DNA of 64,000 nt from Catalinimonas alkaloidigena (lineage in GTDB: Bacteria; Bacteroidota; Bacteroidia; Cytophagales; Cyclobacteriaceae): contig NZ_JAQFIL010000001.1 in the NCBI RefSeq assembly GCF_029504655.1, positions 3,539,001 to 3,603,000 of the forward strand. Direction: 5' to 3'. A program made the translations under genes and the position numbers. Of this stretch, positions 26,537-35,918 are shown piece by piece; the stretch's first letter is position 1, and each line of letters starts with the position of its first letter. The notes under the pieces were generated by a model that searched no databases, was not told the origin of the DNA, and saw only the letters and a list, made by a program, of their open reading frames with translations.

Positions 26537-27778
26537 CTAAAGCTGCTTTCTCAACAGATTAAGTAAAGCCACCTTAGTCAAATTGATATTCAGCATTCTG
26601 TCTTTTGTAAGCTGGAGTTTTTGCGTTTTCACTTCTTTATCATTGGCTACTGCTATCCAGATAGTACCCACCGGTTTATCCTCTGTACCACCTCCAGGTC
26701 CGGCAATACCACTACTGGCCAGTCCAAAATCCGAATGCATTAGTTTGCGGATGTTTTTTGCCATTTCTATAACTGTTTCCTCGCTTACTGCACCGTTTTT
26801 TAAAAGTGTATCATAGCTTACTCCCAATACTTCTTCCTTAAGTTGATTATGATAAGGCACCACAGCGCCCTGGAAGTAGGCTGAACTTCCTGCTAAACTG
26901 GTGAGGGAATGAGCCACATATCCTCCGCTACAGCTTTCTGCCAAGGCAAGGGTTTTCTGCTGGGCTTTCAGCATATTTCCGATGGCTTCTTCCAGGCTCA
27001 CATTGCCTAGAGCAAACACATATTCATCAATTAGTGGCATTACTTTATCTACTTCTTCCATGACCTGCTTTTTTAGTGTAGTAAGGTCTTCTCCCAATGC
27101 GGTAAGCCTCAACTTGACACATCCTAAACTGGGCAGGTAAGCTAAACGAATATGTGCCGGCAAATTATCTTCCCAATCAGCGATCTTATCGGATAGCCAC
27201 GATTCTCCAATACCCACAGTCTGTATCATCTGGTGAAAAATTACAGGAAGGGAAAATTTCTCTTTGACTCTGGGGAGCACTTCTTCATCCATGATGGTCT
27301 TCATTTCATAAGGTACGCCTGGCATAGAGACATAAATTTTACCACTTCGTTCAAACCACATCGCTGCAGCAGTACCCATGCGGTTGTGTACCATCGTACA
27401 ACCCTCCGGTAAATCAGCCTGACGTTCGTTGGTTGGAGTAATATTTCTTCCTCTACTGGCAAACAAAGCTTTAATATGGGCAAGTGCTTGCTCATTTCTT
27501 TTTAATGGCATCCCAAAATATTCCGCCAAAGTATATTTCGTAATATCATCTTTGGTAGGTCCCAGCCCCCCTGTCATCAAAATAATATCTGCCCGGCCTG
27601 AAGCTTCATCCAAAGCACTGAGGATTTCCTCTCTGGCATCACCAATAGCAACCTTACGTAAAATTTTAATTCCCATTTCATTTAGCCTCTGCCCCATCCA
27701 ATGCGTATTAGTATCTAGTGTTTGGCCATAGAGGATTTCATCTCCGATAGTAATCACTTCAGCATAAACATTCTTCAT
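26537..27778 (-). CDS. cinA: CinA family protein (competence/damage-inducible, NMN deamidase-related)
   Basis: A 413-residue two-domain protein of usual length. The N-terminal MoaB/MoCF-like domain has AEVITIGDEILYGQTLDTNT and DIILMTGGLGPTKDDITKYT. The C-terminal CinA domain (~260-413) has LALAESCSGGYVAHSLTSLA, YHNQLKEEVLGVS and SSGIAGPGGGTEDKPVGTIW. Members hydrolyse ADP-ribose and/or deamidate nicotinamide mononucleotide in NAD recycling, and were named for competence-linked induction in other bacteria. It is monocistronic and divergent from the DUF4197 gene with a 50-bp intergenic space. Confidence 0.95.
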   Translation of the reverse strand: MKNVYAEVITIGDEILYGQTLDTNTHWMGQRLNEMGIKILRKVAIGDAREEILSALDEASGRADIILMTGGLGPTKDDITKYTLAEYFGMPLKRNEQALAHIKALFASRGRNITPTNERQADLPEGCTMVHNRMGTAAAMWFERSGKIYVSMPGVPYEMKTIMDEEVLPRVKEKFSLPVIFHQMIQTVGIGESWLSDKIADWEDNLPAHIRLAYLPSLGCVKLRLTALGEDLTTLKKQVMEEVDKVMPLIDEYVFALGNVSLEEAIGNMLKAQQKTLALAESCSGGYVAHSLTSLAGSSAYFQGAVVPYHNQLKEEVLGVSYDTLLKNGAVSEETVIEMAKNIRKLMHSDFGLASSGIAGPGGGTEDKPVGTIWIAVANDKEVKTQKLQLTKDRMLNINLTKVALLNLLRKQL

Positions 27779-27830
27779 TTACCAGGATTAGGTTTATAGA
27801 GTTGGAACAAAATTTGAAAACGTTAAAGAT

Positions 27831-28649
27831 ATGAAGCAAAATAATAATACAAATATACCGCAACGCATTAGGCAAACTTTATTTGCCTTAATGCTTTTAC
27901 CGCTGATGACCTTTTCAGCTTGTGATGTCTTAACTGGCATTCTCAATGATTACGGATCTGGTACCGGAGGCTTAAGTAATACCGAAATCACCCAGGGACT
28001 GAAAGAAGCACTGAAAGAAGGCGCTCGCTTTGCCAGCGACAATGCATCACAAGACAACGGATATCTGAACAACCCCATTGTTGACATCCGCATCTTACTT
28101 CCTCCTGAACTGAGGAAGGCAGAGAAAAATATCAGGAAAGTTCCGCTGATTGGCGATAAACTGGTAGATGATCTGGTAGAAGCCATGAATGAAGGAGCGG
28201 AAAAAGCGGCGGAAGAAGCGGCGCCCATCTTTGTAAATGCAATCACATCTATGACTGTTACCGATGCAGTGAACATATTGAAAGGACAGGATGATGCAGC
28301 AACCCAATATTTAAAGAGAACTACTTCCAACCAACTTGCCACTAAGTTTGAACCCATCATTGAAGATGCACTGGAGGACGTAGGTGCTACCAGAATTTAC
28401 AATACCCTCAAGACTGGAATTAAGAAATACAATGACACCCCCTTTGTCAATAAACTGGATGTCAACGTAAAAGAGCTTCCGGAAATTGAAGCCTACGCTA
28501 CTGAAAAGGCCTTAGACGGCCTATTCCGTTTGGTAGCCGTTGAAGAAAAGAAAATCAGAGATAATCCTTTTGACTATTCACAGCAAATTATCCGAAGGGT
28601 ATTTGGAAGCGAGCTGAATGCTCAATCCTCCTCCTCAAACAGATATTGA
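27831..28649 (+). CDS. DUF4197 lipoprotein
   Basis: A 272-residue protein with a lipoprotein-type signal (LLPLMTFSACDVLTG, Cys at about residue 30). The mature part is helical and matches DUF4197: GLKEALKEGARFASDNASQ, ILLPPELRKAEKNIRKVP, AAEEAAPIFVNAITSMTVTD and ILKGQDDAATQYLKRTTSNQ. DUF4197 proteins are widespread in Bacteroidota and Proteobacteria; no activity is known. The gene's 3' end overlaps the convergent TPR gene by 28 bp, so transcription of the two is likely antagonistic. Confidence 0.85.
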   Translation: MKQNNNTNIPQRIRQTLFALMLLPLMTFSACDVLTGILNDYGSGTGGLSNTEITQGLKEALKEGARFASDNASQDNGYLNNPIVDIRILLPPELRKAEKNIRKVPLIGDKLVDDLVEAMNEGAEKAAEEAAPIFVNAITSMTVTDAVNILKGQDDAATQYLKRTTSNQLATKFEPIIEDALEDVGATRIYNTLKTGIKKYNDTPFVNKLDVNVKELPEIEAYATEKALDGLFRLVAVEEKKIRDNPFDYSQQIIRRVFGSELNAQSSSSNRY

Positions 28650-28948
28650 TTATAGGCATTCTGAAGTTCACGAAGAGCCAGAGAATTTTGCTGGCTCTTT
28701 GCTTTTTCAATACCTGTCATATATGTCTGCTCTGCACTTTTGTTCATGCCCAGGTCAACATATAGCTGGGCAGCATGGTAGTAGGTAGCAATATAATCGG
28801 GATGCTGCTCCAGTAATTTTTCAAAATACTGCAGTGCTTTTTGATCCTGGTTTTTCAAATATTCCAGAGCAATAGCATACAGGTTAAATGGATCATTCGG
28901 ATCTTCTTTTAAAAAAGAAAAAAGTTGTTGTAAACGCTCTTGCGACAT
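28622..28948 (-). CDS. Small tetratricopeptide-repeat protein
   Basis: A 108-residue protein made of about two and a half TPR units: NDPFNLYAIALEYLKNQDQK, ALQYFEKLLEQHPDYIATYY and HAAQLYVDLGMNKSAEQTYM. The helix-turn-helix pattern with Tyr, Ala and Pro at standard positions is clear. The C-terminal helix is acidic (YLFEEED). TPR proteins mediate protein contacts; its partner is unknown. It overlaps the end of the opposite-strand DUF4197 gene and faces the divergent etf operon about 90 bp away. Confidence 0.85.
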   Translation of the reverse strand: MSQERLQQLFSFLKEDPNDPFNLYAIALEYLKNQDQKALQYFEKLLEQHPDYIATYYHAAQLYVDLGMNKSAEQTYMTGIEKAKSQQNSLALRELQNAYNQYLFEEED

Positions 28949-29041
28949 TAGCTTTGCTGGTTTTTATTTCTTTGATTATTACGTAACTTCACGCGATAAT
29001 TTGGGTTACATAGATATTAGAAGTTTAGGTACTATTTTTTT

Positions 29042-29779
29042 ATGAAAATACTAGTTTGTATAACACACGTTCCCGATACCACTTCAAAAATAGCTTTTAC
29101 TGATAATAATACGAAGTTTGACACTACAGGTGTTCAGTTTATTATCGGTCCCTATGACGATTATGCGCTGGCACGCGCAGTAGAGTTGAAAGAGCAACAT
29201 GGGGGGAGTGTTACCTTGCTGAATGTAGGGACATCTGCAACTGAGCCCACTATCCGAAAAGGATTAGCCATAGGTGCGGATGATGCTATCAGGATCAATG
29301 CTGAACCCAAAGATGCCTTTTTCGTTGCTAAACAGATTGCAAAGGTAGTGCAGGAAGGTAATTATGACCTCATTCTGATGGGCCGTGAGTCCATTGACTA
29401 TAATGGAGGCCAGGTACATGGTATGGTAGGCGAATTAGTAGGCTTACCGTCTATCGCTCCGGTAATGCAACTGGAAATAGAAGGTGATACTGCAAAATTG
29501 GCCCGTGAGATTGAAGGCGGAAAAGAGTTTCTGGAAGCAAAGCTACCGTTTATCGCTGGCTGTCAGGAACCGATTGCGGAGTGGAAAATTCCCAACATGC
29601 GGGGGATCATGACTGCCCGTAAAAAACCCCTGGAAGTGAAAGAGCCAAGCGGTGATGAGCAAATGACAACAACCATCAGCTATGAAATGCCACCCGCTAA
29701 AGGTGAAGTTAAAATGATTGATCCCGAGCAAGTTGAAGCCTTGGTAAAAGCTTTGAAGAACGATATCAAGGTGCTCTGA
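29042..29779 (+). CDS. etfB: Electron transfer flavoprotein beta subunit
   Basis: A 245-residue EtfB, the AMP-binding small subunit of the heterodimeric flavoprotein that takes electrons from acyl-CoA dehydrogenases. Visible blocks are MKILVCITHVPDTTSKIAF, YALARAVELKEQHGGSVTLL, LILMGRESIDYNGGQVHGMV (the beta-subunit signature) and PNMRGIMTARKKPLEV. A possible promoter lies upstream (TTTG near 28972 and TAATTTG near 29000, an imperfect -7 box). It is followed by etfA after 23 bp, in one operon. Confidence 0.95.
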   Translation: MKILVCITHVPDTTSKIAFTDNNTKFDTTGVQFIIGPYDDYALARAVELKEQHGGSVTLLNVGTSATEPTIRKGLAIGADDAIRINAEPKDAFFVAKQIAKVVQEGNYDLILMGRESIDYNGGQVHGMVGELVGLPSIAPVMQLEIEGDTAKLAREIEGGKEFLEAKLPFIAGCQEPIAEWKIPNMRGIMTARKKPLEVKEPSGDEQMTTTISYEMPPAKGEVKMIDPEQVEALVKALKNDIKVL

Positions 29780-29802
29780 TTTATTAAGATAAACGAATTA
29801 AC

Positions 29803-30771
29803 ATGTCTATATTAGTATTTGTAGAAAATGCTGATGGTGAGGTAAAAAAAACCTCGCATGAGGCTATCTCGTATGCTGCAGCACTGGCAGAAAAGTTAGG
29901 AGAACAGGAAGTTATTGCCCTTTCAATCGGTACGGAAGTCAATGATGATACCCTTGCCGCTTTAGGCAAAAATGGGGCTACCAAAATTGTAAATGTCGCC
30001 GATGAAAAGCTCAATCAGGGTGTGATACAAGCCTATACTACAGTAATCACGCAAGTAATGGAGAAAACCAATGCCACTCACCTGGTATTGGCAAAGTCTT
30101 CATTAGGTGATCCGGTGGCTGCCCGCGTTGCTATTAAAGCTAATGCGGCACTGGCTTCCAATGTTGTAGCACTACCTGACCTCAGTGAGGGTTTTAAAGT
30201 AAAACGTAGCATTTATACTGGAAAAGCTTTCGCCTGGATGAGCCTAAGCACTGAGAAAAAGATTATCGCTATCAAGAAAAACGCGATTGAGGTCAAAGAA
30301 GACGGAAGTGATGTTACTGTTGAGCGATTGGAAGTGCCCCTTGACGAAAATGATTTTAACGTAAACATTACCAAAACTGAAAAAGCTGAAGGGGATGTGT
30401 TATTACCAGAAGCAGATATTGTTGTGTCTGGTGGAAGAGGATTGAAAGGGCCGGAAAACTGGCAAATGATTGAAGATCTCGCAAAAACACTGGGCGCTGC
30501 CACAGGTTGCAGTAAGCCTGTTTCTGATATGAATTGGCGGCCTCATCACGAACATGTTGGCCAGACAGGAGTAAAAGTTAGCCCTACGCTGTATATTGCA
30601 ATAGGCATTTCGGGTGCTATTCAACACCTTGCTGGTGTAAACTCTTCCAAATACATTATCGTCATCAATAAAGATCCTGAAGCGCCATTTTTCAAAGCTG
30701 CCGACTATGGTATAGTGGGTGATGCGTTTGAAGTAGTACCAAAATTAACCGAAGCCATCAAAGCTTCATAA
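29803..30771 (+). CDS. etfA: Electron transfer flavoprotein alpha subunit
   Basis: A 322-residue EtfA with the FAD-binding C-terminal domain: VSGGRGLKGPENW, LGAATGCSKPVSDMNWRPHH (the alpha-subunit signature is nearby), GQTGVKVSPTLYIAIGISGA and HLAGVNSSKYIIVINKDPEA. It pairs with the upstream etfB to move electrons from beta-oxidation dehydrogenases to the quinone pool. The bifunctional nuclease gene follows after 18 bp, a common arrangement in Bacteroidota. Confidence 0.96.
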   Translation: MSILVFVENADGEVKKTSHEAISYAAALAEKLGEQEVIALSIGTEVNDDTLAALGKNGATKIVNVADEKLNQGVIQAYTTVITQVMEKTNATHLVLAKSSLGDPVAARVAIKANAALASNVVALPDLSEGFKVKRSIYTGKAFAWMSLSTEKKIIAIKKNAIEVKEDGSDVTVERLEVPLDENDFNVNITKTEKAEGDVLLPEADIVVSGGRGLKGPENWQMIEDLAKTLGAATGCSKPVSDMNWRPHHEHVGQTGVKVSPTLYIAIGISGAIQHLAGVNSSKYIIVINKDPEAPFFKAADYGIVGDAFEVVPKLTEAIKAS

Positions 30772-30789
30772 TATAACAAGTGATTAATT

Positions 30790-31389
30790 GTGGATAAAAT
30801 AGAGTTAGAAATCTTAGGGCTATCTTCCAGTCAGTCTTCATCGGGCTCATTTGCGCTGGTACTAGGGGAAACGGTAGGGAACCGACGCTTACCGATCATT
30901 ATCGGTATGTTTGAAGCTCAGGCAATTGCTATTGAGATTGAAAAAATTGTCCCTAACAGACCTATGACCCATGACCTTTTCAAGTCTTTTGCCAAAAGCT
31001 TTAATTATACAATTGAAGAAATCATTATTTCAGATTTGAAGGAAGGTGTTTTCTTTGCAAAAATTGTCTGTAGCGATGGCAGCCATACTGAAGAGATAGA
31101 CGCTCGCCCCTCAGACGCAATCGCCATTGGACTCAGATTTGGTGTATCAATATTTACCTACGAGCGGGTGTTATCTGAAGCTGGTATTGTTCTGACCGAT
31201 GAGGAAGGTGAAAAAGAAGGCCAGGCTGAACCTGCGGAGGCTGAAAACATATCTTCAAATAAGCCTTTTAAAGAACAGCTCAAAGATTTGAGTTCTGATC
31301 GTCTACAGACCTTATTAGACGAAGCACTTAAAAACGAAGACTACGAGAAAGCAGCTCATATCAGGGATGAGATGAACCGCAGAAATTAA
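30790..31389 (+). CDS. Bifunctional nuclease family protein (DUF151) with UVR-like tail
   Basis: A 199-residue protein starting at GTG. Residues 1-~135 form a BFN/DUF151 domain (LVLGETVGNRRLPIIIGMFE, AQAIAIEIEKIVPNRPMTHD, DARPSDAIAIGLRFG). Residues ~160-199 form a UvrB/UvrC-type motif (LQTLLDEALKNEDYEKAAHI, RDEMNRR). This BFN-UVR fusion is typical of Bacteroidota. The plant homologue has nuclease activity; the bacterial role is unproven. It ends the etfBA unit, and a terminator follows. Confidence 0.9.
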   Translation: MDKIELEILGLSSSQSSSGSFALVLGETVGNRRLPIIIGMFEAQAIAIEIEKIVPNRPMTHDLFKSFAKSFNYTIEEIIISDLKEGVFFAKIVCSDGSHTEEIDARPSDAIAIGLRFGVSIFTYERVLSEAGIVLTDEEGEKEGQAEPAEAENISSNKPFKEQLKDLSSDRLQTLLDEALKNEDYEKAAHIRDEMNRRN

Positions 31390-31412
31390 TATTATTCAAA
31401 ATCAATACAGAC

Positions 31413-31444
31413 AAGCCTCCTGCTTAACTCGGGAGGTTTTTTTG
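31413..31444 (+). terminator. Rho-independent terminator after the etf unit
   Basis: The arms GCCTCC and GGAGGT, with an 11-bp loop, are followed by a run of T residues. It lies 25 bp after the BFN-gene stop and directly before nupC, so nupC has its own promoter. Confidence 0.8.
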
Positions 31445-31459
31445 TTGTTGAAATAGTCT

Positions 31460-31467
31460 TACTTTTG
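31460..31467 (+). promoter_or_regulatory. Candidate -7 box for nupC
   Basis: TACTTTTG fits TAnnTTTG exactly and is only 7 bp before the nupC ATG. A TTTG at 31441-31444 is a possible -33 element but at 15 bp spacing, shorter than usual. If used, the transcript would be nearly leaderless. Confidence 0.3.
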
Positions 31468-31474
31468 GCCTTTT

Positions 31475-32767
31475 ATGGACTATCTACGCGGAACCTTAGG
31501 AATCGCCATCTTAGTGGCTATTGCTTTCCTGTTTTCCAGGAACAAAAAATCAATCAATTGGCGCCTTGTGGTAAGCGGGATAGCTCTTCAGTTTCTTGCC
31601 GGCTTTCTGATACTTAAAGTTTCCTTCGTAGCACAAATTTTCAGCACTGTAAGTGAAGGATTCGTAAAGTTTCTGAGTTTTTCCGAAGCAGGTGCAGAGT
31701 TTCTTTTCGGGGAATTGGTGGATGCGTCTTCATTCGGATTTATTTTTGCTTTTCAGGTACTACCCACCATCATATTTTTTTCTACCGTTTCTGCTGGCTT
31801 ATATTATCTGGGGATTCTTCAGAAGATTGTGTACGGTATCGCCTGGATTATGGCCCGCACTATGCATTTATCCGGGGCAGAGAGCCTTTCTGCGGCAGGG
31901 AACATCTTCTTAGGGCAAACAGAAGCACCTTTGCTTGTAAAGCCTTATATCTCTCGTATGACCTACTCCGAACTTATGTGCCTCATGACGGGGGGAATGG
32001 CTACCATCGCCGGAGGCGTATTGGCAGGTTATGTCGCTTTTTTGGGAGGAGACGACCCTGCTGAAAGGACAAGATTTGCCGCATACCTGCTCAGTGCTTC
32101 CATCATGAATGCGCCGGCAGCCATAGTAATAGCCAAAATCCTGATTCCTGAAACTAAAGAGGAAAAAATCAACTATAAACTAAACCTAAGCGATGAAACG
32201 CTGGGTGTGAACCTCATTGATGCACTCTCCAAAGGCGCTTCTGACGGACTCAGGCTAGCGGTCAATGTAGGTGCCATGCTCCTCGCTTTTATCGCAGTCA
32301 TCGCTGCCCTCAATTTCTTGCTTAAAGATGTTTTGGGTGATATTACAAACTTAAACGGACTAATTGTGAATAGTACCGGGGGAGAATTTGAAGGCCTCTC
32401 TCTGGAGTATCTGCTGGGACAAATTTTCCGGATTTTTGCTTTTATCATGGGTGTAGAGTGGCAGGAGACACTTGAAGTGGGTAGTCTCTTAGGACAGAAA
32501 ACCGTCATCAATGAATTTGTTGCCTACCTCAGTATGTCCGAGATGAAAGCTGATCAGATTATCCAGGGCAAGGCCCTTGTTGTGGCAACTTATGCTTTGT
32601 GCGGATTTTCAAATTTCAGCTCTATAGCTATACAGATCGGTGGCATCGGAAGCATTGCTCCCAATCAGCAGGCCAACCTTTCAAAATTAGGACTGTGGGC
32701 ACTACTTGCCGCTACCATCGCCTGCATGATGACCGGTACCCTCGCCGGTATGCTGGTAAACCACTAG
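31475..32767 (+). CDS. nupC: Concentrative nucleoside transporter (NupC/CNT family)
   Basis: A 430-residue polytopic membrane protein of normal CNT length. The family blocks are visible: FGFIFAFQVLPTIIFFSTVS, AAGNIFLGQTEAPLLVKPYI (the GQTEAP nucleoside-binding motif), MTGGMATIAGGVLAGYVAF, SASIMNAPAAIVIAKIL and LCGFSNFSSIAIQIGGIGSI. CNT proteins import nucleosides with Na+ or H+ in the inner membrane. It has its own start region behind a terminator and precedes the DUF2267 gene by about 95 bp. Confidence 0.93.
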   Translation: MDYLRGTLGIAILVAIAFLFSRNKKSINWRLVVSGIALQFLAGFLILKVSFVAQIFSTVSEGFVKFLSFSEAGAEFLFGELVDASSFGFIFAFQVLPTIIFFSTVSAGLYYLGILQKIVYGIAWIMARTMHLSGAESLSAAGNIFLGQTEAPLLVKPYISRMTYSELMCLMTGGMATIAGGVLAGYVAFLGGDDPAERTRFAAYLLSASIMNAPAAIVIAKILIPETKEEKINYKLNLSDETLGVNLIDALSKGASDGLRLAVNVGAMLLAFIAVIAALNFLLKDVLGDITNLNGLIVNSTGGEFEGLSLEYLLGQIFRIFAFIMGVEWQETLEVGSLLGQKTVINEFVAYLSMSEMKADQIIQGKALVVATYALCGFSNFSSIAIQIGGIGSIAPNQQANLSKLGLWALLAATIACMMTGTLAGMLVNH

Positions 32768-32861
32768 CATACAAAACCTTGATTTTTAATAACATACGCA
32801 AAGTTCTATCTGTTAAGACGTTAAGAGTAAAGTGAATTTTTTCAACTAAACAGATAATGTT

Positions 32862-33314
32862 ATGAGTTTTAACATTGATAAGTTTGCACAGGAAGGACAC
32901 ACATTTGTACATGAACTAAGTAACGAACTTGGACATTCGGGAGAAGACGAAGCTATTTCCCGTCTACTCAGGTCGGTGCTGCATGTGCTAAGAGACAGAA
33001 TTACGATGAGTGAATCGCTGGATTTGCTGGCACAACTACCCATGTTTCTTAAGGCAGTATATGTTGAACAATGGAAATACCGTGAGAAGCCGCTTAAATT
33101 TGAAAGTATGGAGGAATTTTGCCAACATGTAAAAGATGAGCAGTCTCGCATGGGTGAAAGTGATTTTCAGTGGAATGAGCCTACTGATGAGTTGGTCAAG
33201 CGTACGTTTGTAGCATTGCGTAAATACCTGACACAGGGAGAAGCTAAGCATGTCATTGATCAGCTACCCAAAGATATCAAAGAAGAGCTGAAGCCTGCTT
33301 TAGCCCTTAGCTAA
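32862..33314 (+). CDS. DUF2267 domain protein
   Basis: A 150-residue protein formed of a DUF2267 domain: NELGHSGEDEAISRLLRSVL, HVLRDRITMSESLDLLAQLP and MFLKAVYVEQWKYREKP, then a second half with RKYLTQGEAKHVIDQLPKDI. DUF2267 proteins are helical, duplicated and often found near stress genes; their action is unknown. It is followed by a strong hairpin terminator. The spacing suggests it may be read with nupC, though a promoter in between cannot be excluded. Confidence 0.85.
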   Translation: MSFNIDKFAQEGHTFVHELSNELGHSGEDEAISRLLRSVLHVLRDRITMSESLDLLAQLPMFLKAVYVEQWKYREKPLKFESMEEFCQHVKDEQSRMGESDFQWNEPTDELVKRTFVALRKYLTQGEAKHVIDQLPKDIKEELKPALALS

Positions 33315-33340
33315 GACATATCAGTTTTTATTAAACCGAA

Positions 33341-33365
33341 AAACCGGCAATCCGCCGGTTTTTCT
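33341..33365 (+). terminator. Rho-independent terminator after the DUF2267 gene
   Basis: AAACCGGC and GCCGGTTT form a perfect 8-bp stem around a short loop, followed by TTTCTTT. It overlaps the space before the YaeQ-like gene and argues against starting that gene upstream of 33378. Confidence 0.85.
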
Positions 33366-33377
33366 TTGCCCTACAGC

Positions 33378-33872
33378 ATGACTGAAAAGCTACGTAGAAA
33401 AATATCATTTAGAATCAATGGTCACAAACAAATTTTAATTAAACGGCCAGAAGAAAAAGAAACGCACGTGTTGATGAAAATTTTTCTGGCTAAACTCTAT
33501 GCTTCCCAATACAAAGAAATCAAAATTGAAACTTACCATAGGGCTGAAAGACGATATAAGCCCGACTTACTGGCAACTGATTTGAGAGAAGAAGCACTTT
33601 TCTGGGGTGAATGTGGAGAGGTGAGCGAGGCCAAAATTCAACATTTAATAGCTAAATACAGCAATACACACTTTTGCTTTGCCAAATGGAATATTAAGCT
33701 GCTCCCATTTGAGCGAATGCTGGACAAAAAAGTTAATCTGCTGCGAAGAAAACGTTCTGCCCCAATAGATTTTATCAACTTCAAAGAAGAGAATAAACGC
33801 TCCATTGCCGAAAATGGAGAAATTATCATTGACTGGAATGACATTTACTTAAGGCAATGGCCAGCTGTTTGA
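33378..33872 (+). CDS. YaeQ-like protein
   Basis: About 164 residues from the ATG at 33378; an in-frame TTG at 33366 would begin inside the terminator, so I prefer the ATG. Similarity to YaeQ is seen in the order HVLMKIFLAKLYASQYKEIK, a YKPDLLATDLREEALFWGEC segment (the Asp and Glu expected for a PD-(D/E)XK-like core), and HLIAKYSNTHFCFAK. YaeQ belongs to the PD-(D/E)XK nuclease superfamily and was reported to affect RfaH-related gene expression. Relationship to YaeQ is likely but distant. Confidence 0.6.
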   Translation: MTEKLRRKISFRINGHKQILIKRPEEKETHVLMKIFLAKLYASQYKEIKIETYHRAERRYKPDLLATDLREEALFWGECGEVSEAKIQHLIAKYSNTHFCFAKWNIKLLPFERMLDKKVNLLRRKRSAPIDFINFKEENKRSIAENGEIIIDWNDIYLRQWPAV

Positions 33873-33931
33873 GCTTGACTTTGAGTAATGGTTAAGTATT
33901 TTTATAAAGTTTACTCACAATTCATTTACGA

Positions 33932-34525
33932 ATGAAACCATTTACTTTTTCTCTACTTTGTATATGCTTTTTTTCCAGCGGTTTTGCCCAGCAGCAGATC
34001 GGCGCTTCCGGCTCGGTAGATGCCACTAATGCTATTTACTTTGAAAGCCTTGACGGGACTGCAAGTTCTAACGGAGGTACTGGCTATAGCTTTTCGCTGG
34101 CTTATTTTTATTCTATCAACCCAAACTGGAAATTTCAAAGTGGGCTTACTTACCGAAATGCTAAACATACGATTAGCCCGAACCTCCTACCCGGAGAAAT
34201 AGCCCCTGAGCGGGATTACAGCAGAAATCTTATTTCTGTGCCCGTAGTGTTCCGCAGATATTTAGGAGAAAGCAGCACCAGGTTTTTCATAGACATAGGC
34301 GCTAGCTTTGATTTTGAAAATGATGCCCCTAATGATCTGGATGATAACAGTGGAGTGAGTATTCTGTTCTCTCCGGGCCTGGAGCAAAAGCTTAACGACT
34401 CATTTGCTCTAAATCTGGCGCCACAACTGCAAATCTATTCACTCGTACCTTTTCAGAAAGATCATCATCACCGTCGCCTGATTGCAGCAGGAATAGAATT
34501 TAGCCTGCTGTATTCGCTTCACTAA
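33932..34525 (+). CDS. Porin-family outer-membrane beta-barrel protein
   Basis: A 197-residue protein with a signal peptide (residues 1-~19, FSLLCICFFSSGFAQQ). The mature part has amphipathic strands: GGTGYSFSLAYFYSINPNWK, FQSGLTYRNAKHTI, RNLISVPVVFRRYLGESSTR, FFIDIGASFDF and, at the end, GIEFSLLYSLH. The last residues lack a terminal Phe, but the pattern is of a small barrel. No ligand is deducible. A -7 box for tyrS lies about 35 bp downstream. Confidence 0.75.
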   Translation: MKPFTFSLLCICFFSSGFAQQQIGASGSVDATNAIYFESLDGTASSNGGTGYSFSLAYFYSINPNWKFQSGLTYRNAKHTISPNLLPGEIAPERDYSRNLISVPVVFRRYLGESSTRFFIDIGASFDFENDAPNDLDDNSGVSILFSPGLEQKLNDSFALNLAPQLQIYSLVPFQKDHHHRRLIAAGIEFSLLYSLH

Positions 34526-34559
34526 TGTTGAAAGGGTTCAGAAACTCTGCCGAAGTTTA

Positions 34560-34567
34560 TATATTTG
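34560..34567 (+). promoter_or_regulatory. Candidate -7 box for tyrS
   Basis: TATATTTG matches TAnnTTTG exactly and lies about 32 bp before the tyrS ATG. No TTTG was found at a standard -33 distance. Confidence 0.45.
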
Positions 34568-34598
34568 CGTCTTATCTGAATCACAAGATTAGAAATTG

Positions 34599-35918
34599 AT
34601 GAGCGAAACTACTATGGCGAGCAAACAATCACGCGGCGAAGCGCTGAGCCAATTTATAGACGAACTCCGTTGGAGAGGCCTGATCCATGATATGGTGCCC
34701 GGCACTGAAGAGCAACTTAGCAAGGAAGTCACCACTGCTTATATCGGTTTTGACCCTACTGCCCGATCTTTGCATATTGGTAACCTGGCCACGATCATGC
34801 TCCTGAAGCATTTACAACTGGCAGGCCATAAACCGATTGCGCTGGTGGGCGGAGCTACCGGTATGATTGGTGACCCTTCTTTTAAGGCTGCCGAACGAAA
34901 ATTTCTTGACGAAGAAACACTCAGGGACAATCAGGCGGGCATCAAAAAACAACTGGAAAAATTTCTTGAGTTTGAAGAAGGTGAAAATGCCGCTGAAATT
35001 GTCAATAACTATGACTGGTTCTCGGGCATTGGCTTTCTGGAGTTTTTGCGCGATGCAGGTAAACACCTCACAATAAATTATATGATTGCGAAGGATTCAG
35101 TAAAGAAAAGGTTGGATACCGGCTTATCTTTTACCGAATTCTCTTATCAATTGCTCCAGGGTTATGACTTTTACCACCTTTACAAAACGAAAGGGGTAAA
35201 GCTGCAGATGGGTGGGTCTGACCAGTGGGGAAACATTACGACCGGAACTGAATTTATTCGCCGCAAAGAAGGGGGAGATGCTTTTGCTTTGACTGCTCCG
35301 CTGGTTACCAAAGCGGACGGAACCAAGTTCGGTAAATCGGAAGAGGGCAATGTATGGCTTGATCCTGAGTTTACTTCTCCTTACAAATTTTACCAGTTTT
35401 GGCTCAACGTATCCGATGAAGATACGCCACGACTGTTGAGAGTGTTTACGCTCTTCTCCGAAGAGAAAATCAAAGCGTTGGAAGCTAATCCTAACCCTAA
35501 TGAAGCCAAAAGAGAACTGGCTAAAGATATTACTATCCGGGTTCACTCTGAAGAAGAATATGAAAAAGCGGTAAATGCATCTAACATTCTCTTTGGTAAA
35601 TCTACGCTGGAAGACCTCAACGAAATAGATGAAAAAACTCTGCTGGAAGTGTTTGAAGGGGTTCCGCAGAAAGAAATCAGTCGCTCCGACTATGATGCCT
35701 CAGAAAATGTACTGGAGCTATTGGCAGATACTGCACAAGATTTGGTGTTCTCTTCAAAAGGAGAAGCCCGTAGAATGATCAAGCAAGGAGGTGTAAGTAT
35801 CAACAAGCAAAAAGTGGAGGATGAAAATGAGGCTCTGAAGTATCAGCTGCTGCAGGATAAGTATCTCATCATTCAGCGAGGCAAGAAGAACTATTACCTT
35901 TTAAAGGTAAATCCCTGA
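34599..35918 (+). CDS. tyrS: Tyrosyl-tRNA synthetase
   Basis: A ~439-residue class I synthetase that charges tRNA-Tyr. The HIGH-like motif is [14 protein letters not shown] and the KMSKS-like motif is [11 protein letters not shown]. Between them are [39 protein letters not shown] and [15 protein letters not shown]. The C-terminal ~75 residues form an S4 RNA-binding domain ([20 protein letters not shown]). I start at the ATG at 34599; a TTG lies directly upstream. The stop overlaps the start of the next gene (TGATG). Confidence 0.97.
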   Translation: MSETTMASKQSRGEALSQFIDELRWRGLIHDMVPGTEEQLSKEVTTAYIGFDPTARSLHIGNLATIMLLKHLQLAGHKPIALVGGATGMIGDPSFKAAERKFLDEETLRDNQAGIKKQLEKFLEFEEGENAAEIVNNYDWFSGIGFLEFLRDAGKHLTINYMIAKDSVKKRLDTGLSFTEFSYQLLQGYDFYHLYKTKGVKLQMGGSDQWGNITTGTEFIRRKEGGDAFALTAPLVTKADGTKFGKSEEGNVWLDPEFTSPYKFYQFWLNVSDEDTPRLLRVFTLFSEEKIKALEANPNPNEAKRELAKDITIRVHSEEEYEKAVNASNILFGKSTLEDLNEIDEKTLLEVFEGVPQKEISRSDYDASENVLELLADTAQDLVFSSKGEARRMIKQGGVSINKQKVEDENEALKYQLLQDKYLIIQRGKKNYYLLKVNP